Part shown: one piece after another, positions 49,844 through 58,999 of the stretch
How positions within the stretch are numbered: the first letter of the stretch is position 1
Layout: each line of letters opens with the position of its first letter
Source: Streptomyces longhuiensis
GTDB taxonomy: Bacteria > Actinomycetota > Actinomycetes > Streptomycetales > Streptomycetaceae
Direction of reading: 5' to 3'
Assembly: GCF_020616555.1 (NCBI RefSeq)
Contig: NZ_CP085173.1
Span: forward strand, 5,348,001 to 5,412,000
Length of the DNA stretch: 64,000 bases
Program-made: the position numbers and the translations under genes
Notes under the pieces: model-generated
Told to the model about the DNA's origin: nothing
The model's input: only the letters and a program-made list of their open reading frames with translations
Databases searched by the model: none

Positions 49844-50821
49844 ATGGCCGACGCGATCATCGTCGAGGGCGTACGGAAGCGGTACGGGGACAGGTGGGCG
49901 CTGGACGGGCTCGACCTCGGGGTCGCCCGCGGCACCGTCCACGGGCTGCTCGGGCCGAACGGCGCGGGCAAGACGACGGCCGTCCGCACCATGACGACGC
50001 TGCTGCGGGCCGACGAGGGCCGGGTCGAGGTGGCGGGGTACGACGTGCGGCGGCAGGCGGGCGAGGTGCGGCGCCGCATCGGGCTCCTCGGTCAGCACGC
50101 GGCGGTGGACGAGGAGCTCGGCGGACGGCAGAACCTGGAGATGTTCGGACGCCTCCACCACCTGGGCGCCCGGCGCGCGCGGGAGCGGGCCGGCGAACTG
50201 CTCGAGCGCTTCGGCCTCGCTGAGACCGGGCGCAAGGCGGTCGGGCAGTACAGCGGGGGCATGCGGCGCCGGCTCGACCTGGCCGCCTCGCTCATCACGG
50301 ACCCCGAGGTGCTCTTCCTGGACGAGCCGACGACGGGCCTCGATCCGCGTGGGCGCGCCGAGGTGTGGGGCGCGGTGCGCTCGCTGGTCGGGGGCGGTAC
50401 GACGGTGCTGCTCACGACGCAGTATCTGGAGGAGGCCGACCAGCTCGCCGACCGCATCTCGGTCGTGGACCGGGGTCGGGTCGTCGCCGAGGGGACGGCC
50501 GACGAGCTGAAGGCGCGGCTCGGTGGTGACCGGATCGACGTCGTCGTGCGGGACGGTGCCCAACTGGACGTGGTGGCACGGCTGTTGCCGGACGGTGCCA
50601 CGGTCGACGCGGACCGCCGGCTGGTCAGCGCGCCCGTCGCCGACCGTATGGCCGCGCTGACCGAGGCCGTGCGCGCGCTTCAGGACGCGGGTGTGGAGGC
50701 GGAGGACATCGCGGTGCGCAGGCCGACCCTGGACGAGGTGTTCCTGCATCTGACGGGACCGGGACAGAAGGACACGGCGGAGCGTGGGCACGTGGCGGAC
50801 CGGTCGGAGGTGACCGCATGA
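49844..50821 (+). CDS. DrrA-type ABC transporter ATP-binding protein
   Basis: 325 residues: Walker [11 protein letters not shown]-loop [13 protein letters not shown], signature [15 protein letters not shown], Walker [14 protein letters not shown]-loop [13 protein letters not shown], then the long C-terminal DrrA domain ([14 protein letters not shown]). Family members export drugs such as daunorubicin and give self-resistance. Its stop overlaps the permease start by 4 nt. Confidence 0.93.
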   Translation: MADAIIVEGVRKRYGDRWALDGLDLGVARGTVHGLLGPNGAGKTTAVRTMTTLLRADEGRVEVAGYDVRRQAGEVRRRIGLLGQHAAVDEELGGRQNLEMFGRLHHLGARRARERAGELLERFGLAETGRKAVGQYSGGMRRRLDLAASLITDPEVLFLDEPTTGLDPRGRAEVWGAVRSLVGGGTTVLLTTQYLEEADQLADRISVVDRGRVVAEGTADELKARLGGDRIDVVVRDGAQLDVVARLLPDGATVDADRRLVSAPVADRMAALTEAVRALQDAGVEAEDIAVRRPTLDEVFLHLTGPGQKDTAERGHVADRSEVTA

Positions 50822-51588
50822 GTACGCCGATGGGCTGGGCCGTCGCCGACTCCTGGACCATGACGCGGCGCGAGCTCGCGCACTGGGCGCGGCAGCCGAC
50901 GCAGATCGTGGTGGGTCTCGTCTTCCCGGTGATGCTGCTGCTGATGTTCGGCTTCCTGATCGGCGGCGGCAAGGGTGTCCAGGGCGAGTACGTCGACTAT
51001 CTGGTGCCGGGCATGCTCGCGCTCACGATGGCATTCGGGCTCGAAGCGACGATGCTGGCGGTGACGCAGGATCTCAACAAGGGCGTGATCGACCGGTTCA
51101 GGTCGATGCCGATGGTCAACGGAGCGGTGCTGGTGGGCCGTTCGGCCGCCGACATGCTGCAGTCGGCCGCCGCGCTCGCCGTGATGGCCGGCGTCGGTTA
51201 CGCGATCGGCTGGCGTCCGCACGGTTCGACCGGGGCCCTCCTGGGCGCGCTCGGCCTGCTGCTCCTCTTCCGGTTCGCGATGCTGTGGATCGGCATCCAC
51301 CTCGCGATGGTGGCGGGCAAGCCGGAGCTGGTGCAGGCCGTGCAGATCCTGGTCTGGCCGGTCGGATTCCTGTCCAACGCGCTCGCCGAGCCCGGCTCGA
51401 TGCCCGGCTGGCTGGGCACGGTCGTCGAGTGGAACCCGATGTCGCACACGGCGACGGCCGTACGGGACCTGGTCGGCGGCCCCGGCGGGGAGCCGGGGCA
51501 CCTGTGGGCCGCGGTGCTCTGGCCGCTCGCGCTGCTCGCTGTGTTCTTCCCGCTGGCGGTACGGAAGTTCGCGGCGCTCAGCAAGTAG
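50818..51588 (+). CDS. DrrB-type ABC-2 permease
   Basis: 256 residues with six hydrophobic segments ([74 protein letters not shown]) and the ABC-2 motif [12 protein letters not shown]. Partner of the upstream ATPase in a likely efflux pump controlled by PadR. ATGA overlap start. Confidence 0.93.
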   Translation: MSTPMGWAVADSWTMTRRELAHWARQPTQIVVGLVFPVMLLLMFGFLIGGGKGVQGEYVDYLVPGMLALTMAFGLEATMLAVTQDLNKGVIDRFRSMPMVNGAVLVGRSAADMLQSAAALAVMAGVGYAIGWRPHGSTGALLGALGLLLLFRFAMLWIGIHLAMVAGKPELVQAVQILVWPVGFLSNALAEPGSMPGWLGTVVEWNPMSHTATAVRDLVGGPGGEPGHLWAAVLWPLALLAVFFPLAVRKFAALSK

Positions 51589-51661
51589 GGATCGGCCTGT
51601 GCGGCGCCCAGCGAACACGGCTCAGCGAACACGGCTCAGCGGATGGGGCCCGTGAACGGTG

Positions 51662-53074
51662 TCAGTGGTGGAAGCTGGTCGCCGCGTCCTTGTCCCGGGT
51701 CAACGGGTGGGCCTGCTGGCGCAGTCCGGGCAGCAGCCGGTCGAGGTCGGCGAGGAAGAGCGCGGCCAGGTCCGCCGAGAAGCCGTTGCGGCACACCAGC
51801 CGCAGCACCGCCAGGTCCTGGCGGTGCGCGGGGAAAGTGTACGCGGGCACGAGCCAGCCGAATTCGCGCAGGCGGCGCGACACGTCGAAGACGTCGTACG
51901 CCTTCACCTCGGGTGCTGTCGTGAACGTGACGACGGGCAGTTGGTCGCCGCGCGTGATGAGCTGGAAGTCGCCGAGGGCCTCGATGCGTTCGGCGAGGCC
52001 ACGGGCGACGTTCCGGGTCGACTGCTGGACCGCGCGGTAGCCCTCGCGGCCCAGGCGCAGGAACGTGTAGTACTGCGCGACGACCTGCGCGCCGGGACGG
52101 GAGAAGTTGAGGGCGAAGGTCGGCATGTCGCCGCCCAGGTAGTTGACCCGGAAGACCAGATCCTCCGGCAGGTCGTCCGCCGTGCGCCACAGGGCCCAGC
52201 CGACGCCGGGGTAGACGAGGCCGTACTTGTGGCCCGACGTGTTGATGGACGACACCCGCGGCAGGCGGAAGTCCCAGACCAAGTCGGGGTCGATGAAGGG
52301 CGCGATCATGCCCCCGGAGGCGCCGTCGACATGGACGGGGATGTCGAGGCCGGTCTTCTCCTGGAGGGTGTCGAGGGCGGCGCACAGCTCCTGGATCGGC
52401 TCGTACGAGCCGTCGAATGTCGAGCCGAGGATGCCCACGACGCCGATGGTGTTCTCGTCGCACAGCTCGGCGGCGGCCTGCGGGTCGATGTGGAAGCGGT
52501 CGCCGTCCATGGGGACCTGGCGCGCCTCGACCTCCCAGAAGTTGCAGAACTTCTCCCAGCAGACCTGCACATTGATGCCCATGACGAGGTTGGGGCGGGC
52601 GTGCTTGGACGGGTAGCGGTCGGCGTTCCGCTTCATCCAGCGGCGCTTGAGGGCCATCCCGGCGAGCATGCACGCCTCGCTCGACCCGGTGGTCGAACAG
52701 CCGACGGCGCCGTCCGGGTCGGGCGCGTTCCACAGCTGGGCGAGCATCGACACGCAGCGCCGCTCCAGCTCAGCGGTGCGCGGGTACTCGTCCTTGTCGA
52801 TCATGTTCTTGTCGCGGCACTCGGCCATCAGGACGCCGGCCTGCGGTTCCATCCAGGTGGTGACGAACGTGGCCAGGTTGAGCCGTGCGTTGCCGTCGAG
52901 CATCAGCTCGTCGTGGACCAGCTGGTACGCCGTGGAGGGTGGCATGGGGTCGTCGGGCAGCCGGTGCTTGGGCGGGGCGTCGGTCATGCCGCCGACCGGA
53001 TTGGCCTCGCCGTAGAAGGGGTTGACGGACATCGGGCGCTCGTCGTGCTGATGGGGACCGTGGTGCAGCGGCAT
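51662..53074 (-). CDS. gadB: Glutamate decarboxylase (PLP-dependent)
   Basis: 470 residues: converts glutamate to GABA with proton consumption. Characteristic GadB sequences: NPFYGEANPVGGMTD (a later in-frame ATG at residue 15), TGSSEACMLAGMALKRRW, VHVDGASGGMIAPF, PLP-lysine in SINTSGHKYGLVYPG, and the C-terminal HRQDLAVLRLVCRNGFS. It lies 107 bp downstream of a ClC-type gene on the same strand. Confidence 0.93.
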   Translation of the reverse strand: MPLHHGPHQHDERPMSVNPFYGEANPVGGMTDAPPKHRLPDDPMPPSTAYQLVHDELMLDGNARLNLATFVTTWMEPQAGVLMAECRDKNMIDKDEYPRTAELERRCVSMLAQLWNAPDPDGAVGCSTTGSSEACMLAGMALKRRWMKRNADRYPSKHARPNLVMGINVQVCWEKFCNFWEVEARQVPMDGDRFHIDPQAAAELCDENTIGVVGILGSTFDGSYEPIQELCAALDTLQEKTGLDIPVHVDGASGGMIAPFIDPDLVWDFRLPRVSSINTSGHKYGLVYPGVGWALWRTADDLPEDLVFRVNYLGGDMPTFALNFSRPGAQVVAQYYTFLRLGREGYRAVQQSTRNVARGLAERIEALGDFQLITRGDQLPVVTFTTAPEVKAYDVFDVSRRLREFGWLVPAYTFPAHRQDLAVLRLVCRNGFSADLAALFLADLDRLLPGLRQQAHPLTRDKDAATSFHH

Positions 53075-53181
53075 CGTCGCGGGCTCCCTCGATACGGAGT
53101 CGTGGCCTCATCGCGAGGATACGGAGGAGTGCGGTGTACCGCCCGGCGAGACCGCTCGGCAGCGCCGGTCGGCGGTACCGG

Positions 53182-54459
53182 TCAGCGCACGGACGTGCCG
53201 TCGTCGCGCAGCTGCATCTGGGGGCGTCCGGTGACCAGGAGCCAGGCCGGCAGCGAGGCGATGCACAGCAGGGCGATGATCGCCGGGGACGAGACGAGGA
53301 CGGCCGCGGTGAACAGGCTGATCCAGCCCTGCCGGGTGATGGCGAGCAGGATGCCGAGGACGCCCGCCGCGACGCCGACGGCGGGGTGCACGGCCGGCAC
53401 GAGCGCGTGGGCGAGGAGGCCGAAGGCCGACCCGACGAAGACCGCGGGGAAGATCCGGCCGCCGCGGAAGCCGCAGGAGGCGGCGACCAGCAGGGCCGCC
53501 AGCTTCACCACCGTCATCAGGGCGAACTGGCCGGCCGACCAGCCGTCGGGGTCCCGGGCCAGCTCGGCGACCTCGTCGAGGCCCTTGAAGAGCGTGAGAT
53601 GTCCGCCGAGCGCGCCGAGCAGACCGAGCACGAGCCCGCCCGCGGGCAGCATCAGCATGGGGTGCTTGAGGCGTCCGAACGCGGCGTGCGTGTGGGGGAA
53701 GGCGTAGACGGCCGCCATGCCGAGGACCGCGGCCACGGAGGCGATCACCACGGAGGCGAGAAGGTCGCCCCCGTCCGGCCGGGGGACGGAGGGCAGGCCG
53801 AGGTCGAAGGTGGGGTGTGCGACGAGGGCCGTGGTCATCGCGCCGGTGGCGGCCGCGGTGAGCGGCGCGAACAGGGCGTCCCACAGCGAGCCCCTGATCT
53901 CCCTGCCCGCGAGGGCCTCGGAGATGACGAGGGCGGCGGCGACGGGCGTGCCGAACAGCGCGCCGAGGGTCGCCGCCTCGGCCAGCGAGACCCACAGCGC
54001 GGGGGGTACGACCGGCAGGACCTTCGCGCCGAGCCAGAACACGAGGGCGATGTTGGCGGCGATGATCGGGTTCTCGGGGCCGAGGCTGGGCCCGCCGGCC
54101 AGCATCAGCGCGGTCGCGACGAGCAGCCCGGGCAGCAGATACGGCGGCAGTGGCGCGCTCGCGAGCCCGATGGTGGCTGGGTCGGGGCCCGCGTGACCGG
54201 GCGCTTTCCAGACGACGAGGCCCACGAGGATGCCGGTCGCGGTCAGCATGACGATCATCCAGAGCGAGGAGTACCCGCCGATGCCGAGCGCGTCAGGCAG
54301 GTCGTTCCACAGCACGTGCTGGAGCTTCTCGGCGAACTCGCTCACGCCGAGGAACAGCAGGCTGCACGCGACGCCCACGACGAGCGCGGGGGCGACCAGC
54401 GGCAGCAACGTCCGTGCCGGGGTGGTCTCCTGGGGCGCGGCCTGCTCGTCGGTACTCAC
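53182..54459 (-). CDS. ClC-family ion channel/antiporter (YfeO-like)
   Basis: 425 residues, about ten to twelve hydrophobic helices. ClC selectivity-filter equivalents are present: GPSLGPENP (Glu-containing) and CGFRGGRIFPAVFVG. The GTG at 54459 is preceded by TATGGT at 6 nt, suggesting a leaderless mRNA. In enterobacteria ClC exchangers serve as charge shunt for amino-acid decarboxylase acid resistance; the neighbouring gadB makes that role attractive here. Confidence 0.85.
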   Translation of the reverse strand: MSTDEQAAPQETTPARTLLPLVAPALVVGVACSLLFLGVSEFAEKLQHVLWNDLPDALGIGGYSSLWMIVMLTATGILVGLVVWKAPGHAGPDPATIGLASAPLPPYLLPGLLVATALMLAGGPSLGPENPIIAANIALVFWLGAKVLPVVPPALWVSLAEAATLGALFGTPVAAALVISEALAGREIRGSLWDALFAPLTAAATGAMTTALVAHPTFDLGLPSVPRPDGGDLLASVVIASVAAVLGMAAVYAFPHTHAAFGRLKHPMLMLPAGGLVLGLLGALGGHLTLFKGLDEVAELARDPDGWSAGQFALMTVVKLAALLVAASCGFRGGRIFPAVFVGSAFGLLAHALVPAVHPAVGVAAGVLGILLAITRQGWISLFTAAVLVSSPAIIALLCIASLPAWLLVTGRPQMQLRDDGTSVR

Positions 54460-54510
54460 CGGCACACCATAAGCGGACGAAAGCCGCGTAACACCCGGAA
54501 GAAATGCCGC

Positions 54511-54532
54511 TTGCACCTCACGTGACGTGAGG
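54511..54532 (+). promoter_or_regulatory. tipA: tipA-type promoter/operator
   Basis: TTGCAC (-35) at 54511 merges with CCTCACGTGACGTGAGG (54516-54532), a near-perfect inverted repeat. It corresponds closely to the thiostrepton-induced tipA promoter of Streptomyces lividans, where TipAL binds the same CCTCACGT...GTGAGG site. The transcription start is expected near 54545. Confidence 0.85.
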
Positions 54533-54658
54533 CTGCACGCTGGGACCCGTACCGAAGAAGGCATGGGCACGGGCGCCGACACAGGCGCCGACACAGGCGC
54601 CGGCAAGCGCACCGGCAAAGACGCCGGCAACGACACCGACAGGGAGAGGGGCGGAGCC

Positions 54659-55417
54659 GTGAGTTACTCCGTGGGGCAGGTCGCCGGGTTCGCCGGCGTC
54701 ACGGTGCGCACGTTGCACCACTACGACGAGATCGGGCTGCTCGCGCCGGTCGGGCGCAGCCACGCGGGGCACCGGCGCTACAGCGACGCCGACCTGGACC
54801 GGCTCCAGCAGATCCTGTTCTACCGGGAGCTCGGCTTCCCCCTCGACGAGGTCGCGGCTCTTCTCGACGACCCGGAGGCGGACCCGCGCGCGCATCTGCG
54901 CCGCCAGTACGAGCTGCTGACCGCCCGGATCGGGAAGCTCCAGAAGATGGCCGCCGCCGTCCGAACCGCCATGGAGGCACGCAAGATGGGTATCGATCTC
55001 ACGCCCGAGGAGAAGTTCGAGGTCTTCGGCGACCACGACCCCGAGCAGTACGCCGACGAGGTCCAGGAGCGCTGGGGCCACACCGACGCCTACGCCGAGT
55101 CGCAGCGCAAGGCCGCCTCCTACACCAAGGAGGACTGGCTGCGGATCAAGGAGGCGAACGACGACTGGATGCGCCGCCTCATCGCCGTCATGGACTCGGG
55201 CGAGGAGCCCGGGTCCGGGGCCGCGATGGACCTCGCGGAGGAGCACCGGCAGCAGATCTGCCGGTTCCACTACGAGTGCACCTACGAGATCCAGACCGCT
55301 CTCGGTGAGATGTTCGTCGCGGACGAGCGCTACCGGCGCAACCTCGACAAGGACCGGGAGGGCGTGGCCGCCTTCCTGCGGGAGGCGATCCTCGCCAACG
55401 CCGTACGCAACGTGTAG
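54659..55417 (+). CDS. tipA: TipAL-like MerR-family thiopeptide-responsive activator
   Basis: 252 residues, the usual TipAL length. N-terminal MerR domain (SVGQVAGFAGVTVRTLHHYDE, HRRYSDADLDRLQQILFYRE), coiled coil (HLRRQYELLTARIGKLQKMA) and TipAS thiopeptide-binding domain (SYTKEDWLRIKEANDDWMRR; C in RQQICRFHYECTYEIQ). Internal TipAS starts are plausible. It activates its own promoter when thiostrepton-like antibiotics are bound. GTG start with GGAG upstream. Confidence 0.94.
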   Translation: MSYSVGQVAGFAGVTVRTLHHYDEIGLLAPVGRSHAGHRRYSDADLDRLQQILFYRELGFPLDEVAALLDDPEADPRAHLRRQYELLTARIGKLQKMAAAVRTAMEARKMGIDLTPEEKFEVFGDHDPEQYADEVQERWGHTDAYAESQRKAASYTKEDWLRIKEANDDWMRRLIAVMDSGEEPGSGAAMDLAEEHRQQICRFHYECTYEIQTALGEMFVADERYRRNLDKDREGVAAFLREAILANAVRNV

Positions 55418-55422
55418 CCGCC

Positions 55423-55794
55423 CTACAGCGGCGCGATCACCACGGCCGTGCCGTACGCGCACACCTCGGTGCCCACGTCCGCCGTCTCGGTGACGTCGAA
55501 GCGGAACATCAGCACCCCGTTGGCGCCGCGGGAGCGGGCTTGCTCGACGAGCCGCTCCATCGCCTGGTTGCGGGTCTCCACCAGCGTCTTGGTGAGGCCC
55601 TTCAGCTCGCCGCCGATCATCGATTTGAGGCCGGCGCCGATCTGGCTGCCCAGGTGCCTGGAGCGCACGGTGAGGCCGAAGACCTCGCCGATCACCTTCT
55701 CCACCCGGTAGCCCGGCACGTCGTTCGTGGTGACGACGAGCACATCCGTCCGCGCATTCTGGCCGCCGCCGAAGTCTTCGATACCCATACGCAT
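55423..55794 (-). CDS. YbjQ/UPF0145-family protein
   Basis: 123 residues: VLVVTTNDVPGYRVEKVIGE, FGLTVRSRHLG and a C-terminal GANGVLMFRFDVTETA are the conserved YbjQ (DUF74-like) pattern. It forms a pentameric beta-ring fold and has no known function. Converges with tipA (5 bp apart). Confidence 0.9.
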   Translation of the reverse strand: MRMGIEDFGGGQNARTDVLVVTTNDVPGYRVEKVIGEVFGLTVRSRHLGSQIGAGLKSMIGGELKGLTKTLVETRNQAMERLVEQARSRGANGVLMFRFDVTETADVGTEVCAYGTAVVIAPL

Positions 55795-55919
55795 AGGTTT
55801 GCCACAGTTGACGCACAGTGCATCCTGAGGGGGGCGCTGGAACCTGGTGCCGTCATCCTGCGTTGATAACTTTGCACCGCCATTGCCCTCGCTTCACCAC
55901 CCCTCAGGAGTCCGGAACC

Positions 55920-56612
55920 GTGACGACGCTTGCTCTCGGACCAAGCTGGCTGGACCCGGACCACCTGCTCAACACGTTCGGCATCTGGGGCCTGCTCCTG
56001 ATCGTGTTCGCGGAGTCCGGCCTGCTCATCGGCTTCTTCCTGCCGGGCGACTCCCTGCTGTTCACCTGCGGACTGCTGATCACCGCCGGCACGCTGGACT
56101 TCCCCCTGTGGGGCGCCGTCGGCCTGATCTGCGTCGCCGCGATCCTCGGTGACCAGGCGGGTTATCTGTTCGGCAAGAAGGTCGGCCCCTCGCTGTTCAA
56201 CCGCCCGGACTCCCGCCTCTTCAAGCAGGAGAACGTGGTCAAGGCCCACGAGTTCTTCGAGAAGTACGGCCCGAAGTCCCTGGTCCTGGCCCGCTTCGTG
56301 CCCATCGTCCGCACGTTCACGCCGATCATCGCGGGCGTCAGCGGCATGAAGTACCGCTCGTTCATCACGTTCAACATCATCGGCGGCGTGCTCTGGGGCG
56401 CGGGCGTCACGCTCCTCGGCTCCTGGCTGGGCAACATCGAGTTCGTCCACAAGAACATCGAGGCGATCCTGATCCTGATCGTCCTCGTCTCGGTGGTCCC
56501 CATCGCGATCGAGTTCCTGAGGGCGCGCAGCAAGTCGAAGAAGGCCGAGGCGGCGATGCCCCAGCCGCAGACGCCGCCGCAGGGCCAGCGCGGCCGCCAC
56601 GCGAAGCGCTAG
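55920..56612 (+). CDS. DedA-family membrane protein
   Basis: 230 residues. Signature DedA segments: GLLIGFFLPGDSLLFTCGLL, GDQAGYLFGKKVG, FEKYGPKSLVLARFVPIVRT and a conserved Arg before the proline helix. DedA proteins are flippases or transporters linked to undecaprenyl phosphate recycling and pH. GTG 55920 follows AGGAG 10 nt upstream. It is convergent with the exporter gene. Confidence 0.92.
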   Translation: MTTLALGPSWLDPDHLLNTFGIWGLLLIVFAESGLLIGFFLPGDSLLFTCGLLITAGTLDFPLWGAVGLICVAAILGDQAGYLFGKKVGPSLFNRPDSRLFKQENVVKAHEFFEKYGPKSLVLARFVPIVRTFTPIIAGVSGMKYRSFITFNIIGGVLWGAGVTLLGSWLGNIEFVHKNIEAILILIVLVSVVPIAIEFLRARSKSKKAEAAMPQPQTPPQGQRGRHAKR

Positions 56613-56637
56613 ACCACCAGGGCGCTTTCGCGGTGCC

Positions 56638-58305
56638 CTAGAACCCTCGGGTCCGCTTCGCCGCCCGGCGCCCCGCAGCGCCGGGCGAGCGCAGGAACAG
56701 CCGCGCGATCTCGGACCCGAGGTTCACCCCGATCGCGATGGCCATGGCGAGAGCCGCCGCCTTCGTCAGCGACACCAGACCCGCGTCCACGTCGTTCTGC
56801 GCGATGGCCAGCAGCCCGAAGTACGTCGCGGAACCCGGCAGCAGCGGCCCGATCGCCGCCGTCACGTACGGCAGCGCGGAGGCGAACCGGTAGCGCGAGA
56901 AGAGCTGCCCGAACAGGCCGACGAGCCCGGCCGCCGCCGCCGTCGAGGCGACCGGCGAGATCCCGCCGACGACGTGCATGGCCCCGTACACGACCCACGC
57001 CACACCGCCGTTCAGCGTCACCGCGAGCACGGTGGAGCGTTCCTGCTGGAGCAGGACGGCGAAGGCGAGCGAGAGCGCCATCGAGGCCGCGATCTGCCAG
57101 TAGGGGCGGTCGATGACCTGAAGGGCCGCCTCCGGGTTCAGCTGCGCGTGCAGCTGCACGCCGAGATACAGCACGACCAGGACGCCGACGACGATGCCGA
57201 CGAAGAAGTACATGACTTCGAGCAGGCGCGCGGCCGCGGTGATGTAGTAGCCGGTCAGGCCGTCCTGCACACCCGCCACGAGGGCCCGCCCCGGCAGCAG
57301 CGCGAACAGCCCACCGGTGATCACCGCGGAGGCGCGTACGTCCACGAGGTTGTGCGCGAGGGTCAGCAGGATCCCTATGGCGGCGGGCGGCATCGCGGCG
57401 ACGGTGAACTGGTAGAACTCCGGCAGCCCGCGGCCCGCGCACAGCCAGGCCAGCCGGTCGCCGAGGATCGCGCCGAGCGCCGCCGCGACGAAGACGATGA
57501 GGTCACCGCCGACGAGGATCGAGGCGCCGCCCGCGAGGAGCCCGGTGGCCGCGGAGAGCACCCAGCCGGGGTAGGGGTGGCGGTTGCGGCGGATCTCGGC
57601 GAGCCGCCGGTAGGCCTCCTCCAGGGAGACGTCGACCTCTTCGTCGCTGATGTCGTACACCAGCTGGAACACGGCCGCGAGGCGCGTGTAGTCGGTGCCG
57701 CGCCGCCGCACGGTCCGTGACGCGGTCACCGGGTCGTCGACCAGTGACGGCTGGTACGAGATCGAGAGCAGTGTGAACGTCACCGTCGGCTCGCACCGGT
57801 CGAGGCCGTAGGAGCGGCACACGGCGAACATCGCCGCCTCCACGTCCTCGGCGCCCTCACCGCCCGCGAGGAGCAGCTCGCCGATACGCAGGGTCAGGTC
57901 GAGGACGCGCGGAACGGCCGGGCCCTCGTCGTCGTGCTTCTGCACGGGCTCGGCCGCGGGGCGCTCGGCCACCGGCATGCGCAGCATCGTGCGCATCCGG
58001 TCCTGCCAGGGCGCCTCCTTGGTCAGCTTGACCATGGGGATGCCGTGCGCGGGTGTGAACGCGGGCGGCGCCTGCCGGGAGCTGTAGGTCTGCGGGGGCG
58101 TGAAGGCCGAACCGCTGGTGTCGGCGGGTGCGGCGGCCAGGGTGCTGAGACCGTCGGGGAGGGCGAACTCGGATGTCGTCTGCGATTCGTCCTGCTCGGG
58201 TGCCGGCGTCTGCGACACCACCCCGGGAGGCGGGGTGAAGGCGCTGCGCGCCTCGTCCGACTGCGGTTTGCGGTCTTCGGCCGCCTCCGGCTCCCGCTCC
58301 GTCAC
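56638..58305 (-). CDS. ThrE-type threonine/serine exporter (DUF1212 plus DUF3815 fusion)
   Basis: 555 residues. A long N-terminal soluble region (acidic, Pro-rich, 1-110) precedes the ThrE core: VLDLTLRIGELLLAGGEGAE, ISYQPSLVDDPVTASRTVRR, then about ten TM helices from YPGWVLSAATGLLAGG to the C-terminus. Fused YjjP/YjjB homologues export small amino acids. GTG at 58305 was preferred (AAGGG upstream); the frame is open further without a clear signal. Confidence 0.88.
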   Translation of the reverse strand: MTEREPEAAEDRKPQSDEARSAFTPPPGVVSQTPAPEQDESQTTSEFALPDGLSTLAAAPADTSGSAFTPPQTYSSRQAPPAFTPAHGIPMVKLTKEAPWQDRMRTMLRMPVAERPAAEPVQKHDDEGPAVPRVLDLTLRIGELLLAGGEGAEDVEAAMFAVCRSYGLDRCEPTVTFTLLSISYQPSLVDDPVTASRTVRRRGTDYTRLAAVFQLVYDISDEEVDVSLEEAYRRLAEIRRNRHPYPGWVLSAATGLLAGGASILVGGDLIVFVAAALGAILGDRLAWLCAGRGLPEFYQFTVAAMPPAAIGILLTLAHNLVDVRASAVITGGLFALLPGRALVAGVQDGLTGYYITAAARLLEVMYFFVGIVVGVLVVLYLGVQLHAQLNPEAALQVIDRPYWQIAASMALSLAFAVLLQQERSTVLAVTLNGGVAWVVYGAMHVVGGISPVASTAAAAGLVGLFGQLFSRYRFASALPYVTAAIGPLLPGSATYFGLLAIAQNDVDAGLVSLTKAAALAMAIAIGVNLGSEIARLFLRSPGAAGRRAAKRTRGF

Positions 58306-58424
58306 CAACTCGCCCTTCGTACGACCCTTGCGCACCTCCCGGTACGCCTCAGTATGAGCACAGATACGCGAACGGGCCGCCCCACCCCCGGAGGAGTCGG
58401 ACGGCCCGTGCGTGGCGGGGGAGG

Positions 58425-58916
58425 TCAGTGACCGCCCTCGTCCTTGAAGCGCTTGTAGGACCGCTCGATCTCGGCCTCGGCCTCGGTGCGGCCGACCCAG
58501 TCGGCGCCCTCGACGGACTTGCCGGGCTCCAGGTCCTTGTAGACCTCGAAGAAGTGCTGGATCTCCAGGCGGTCGAACTCGGACACGTGGTGAATGTCGC
58601 GCAGGTGCTCCACGCGGGGGTCCGAGGCGGGGACGCACAGCAGCTTGTCGTCGCCGCCGGCCTCGTCCGTCATGCGGAACATGCCGATGGCGCGGCACTT
58701 GATGAGGCAGCCGGGGAAGGTCGGCTCCTCCAGGATGACCAGCGCGTCCAGCGGGTCCCCGTCCTCACCGAGCGTGTTCTCGACGAATCCGTAGTCGGCC
58801 GGGTAGCTGGTCGAGGTGAAGAGTCGACGGTCCAGGCGGATCCGACCGGTCTCGTGGTCCACCTCGTACTTGTTCCGCGAACCCTTCGGAATCTCGATCG
58901 TGACGTCGAACTCCAC
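58425..58916 (-). CDS. ppa: Inorganic pyrophosphatase (soluble, family I)
   Basis: 163 residues from GTG 58916. Active-site signatures: [38 protein letters not shown] and [20 protein letters not shown]. It pulls biosynthesis forward by hydrolysing PPi. The GTG start has GGAGGA 7 nt upstream and gives the expected length; the in-frame ATG at 58931 would put the Shine-Dalgarno inside the gene. Confidence 0.95.
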   Translation of the reverse strand: MEFDVTIEIPKGSRNKYEVDHETGRIRLDRRLFTSTSYPADYGFVENTLGEDGDPLDALVILEEPTFPGCLIKCRAIGMFRMTDEAGGDDKLLCVPASDPRVEHLRDIHHVSEFDRLEIQHFFEVYKDLEPGKSVEGADWVGRTEAEAEIERSYKRFKDEGGH

Positions 58917-58999
58917 CGGTGGCTCCTCCATGATCAACACATACGACTGGTGATTAAGTGTCCCTCACGCAGGTGTGTGATCGCGAAAGGGGCTGGTCC

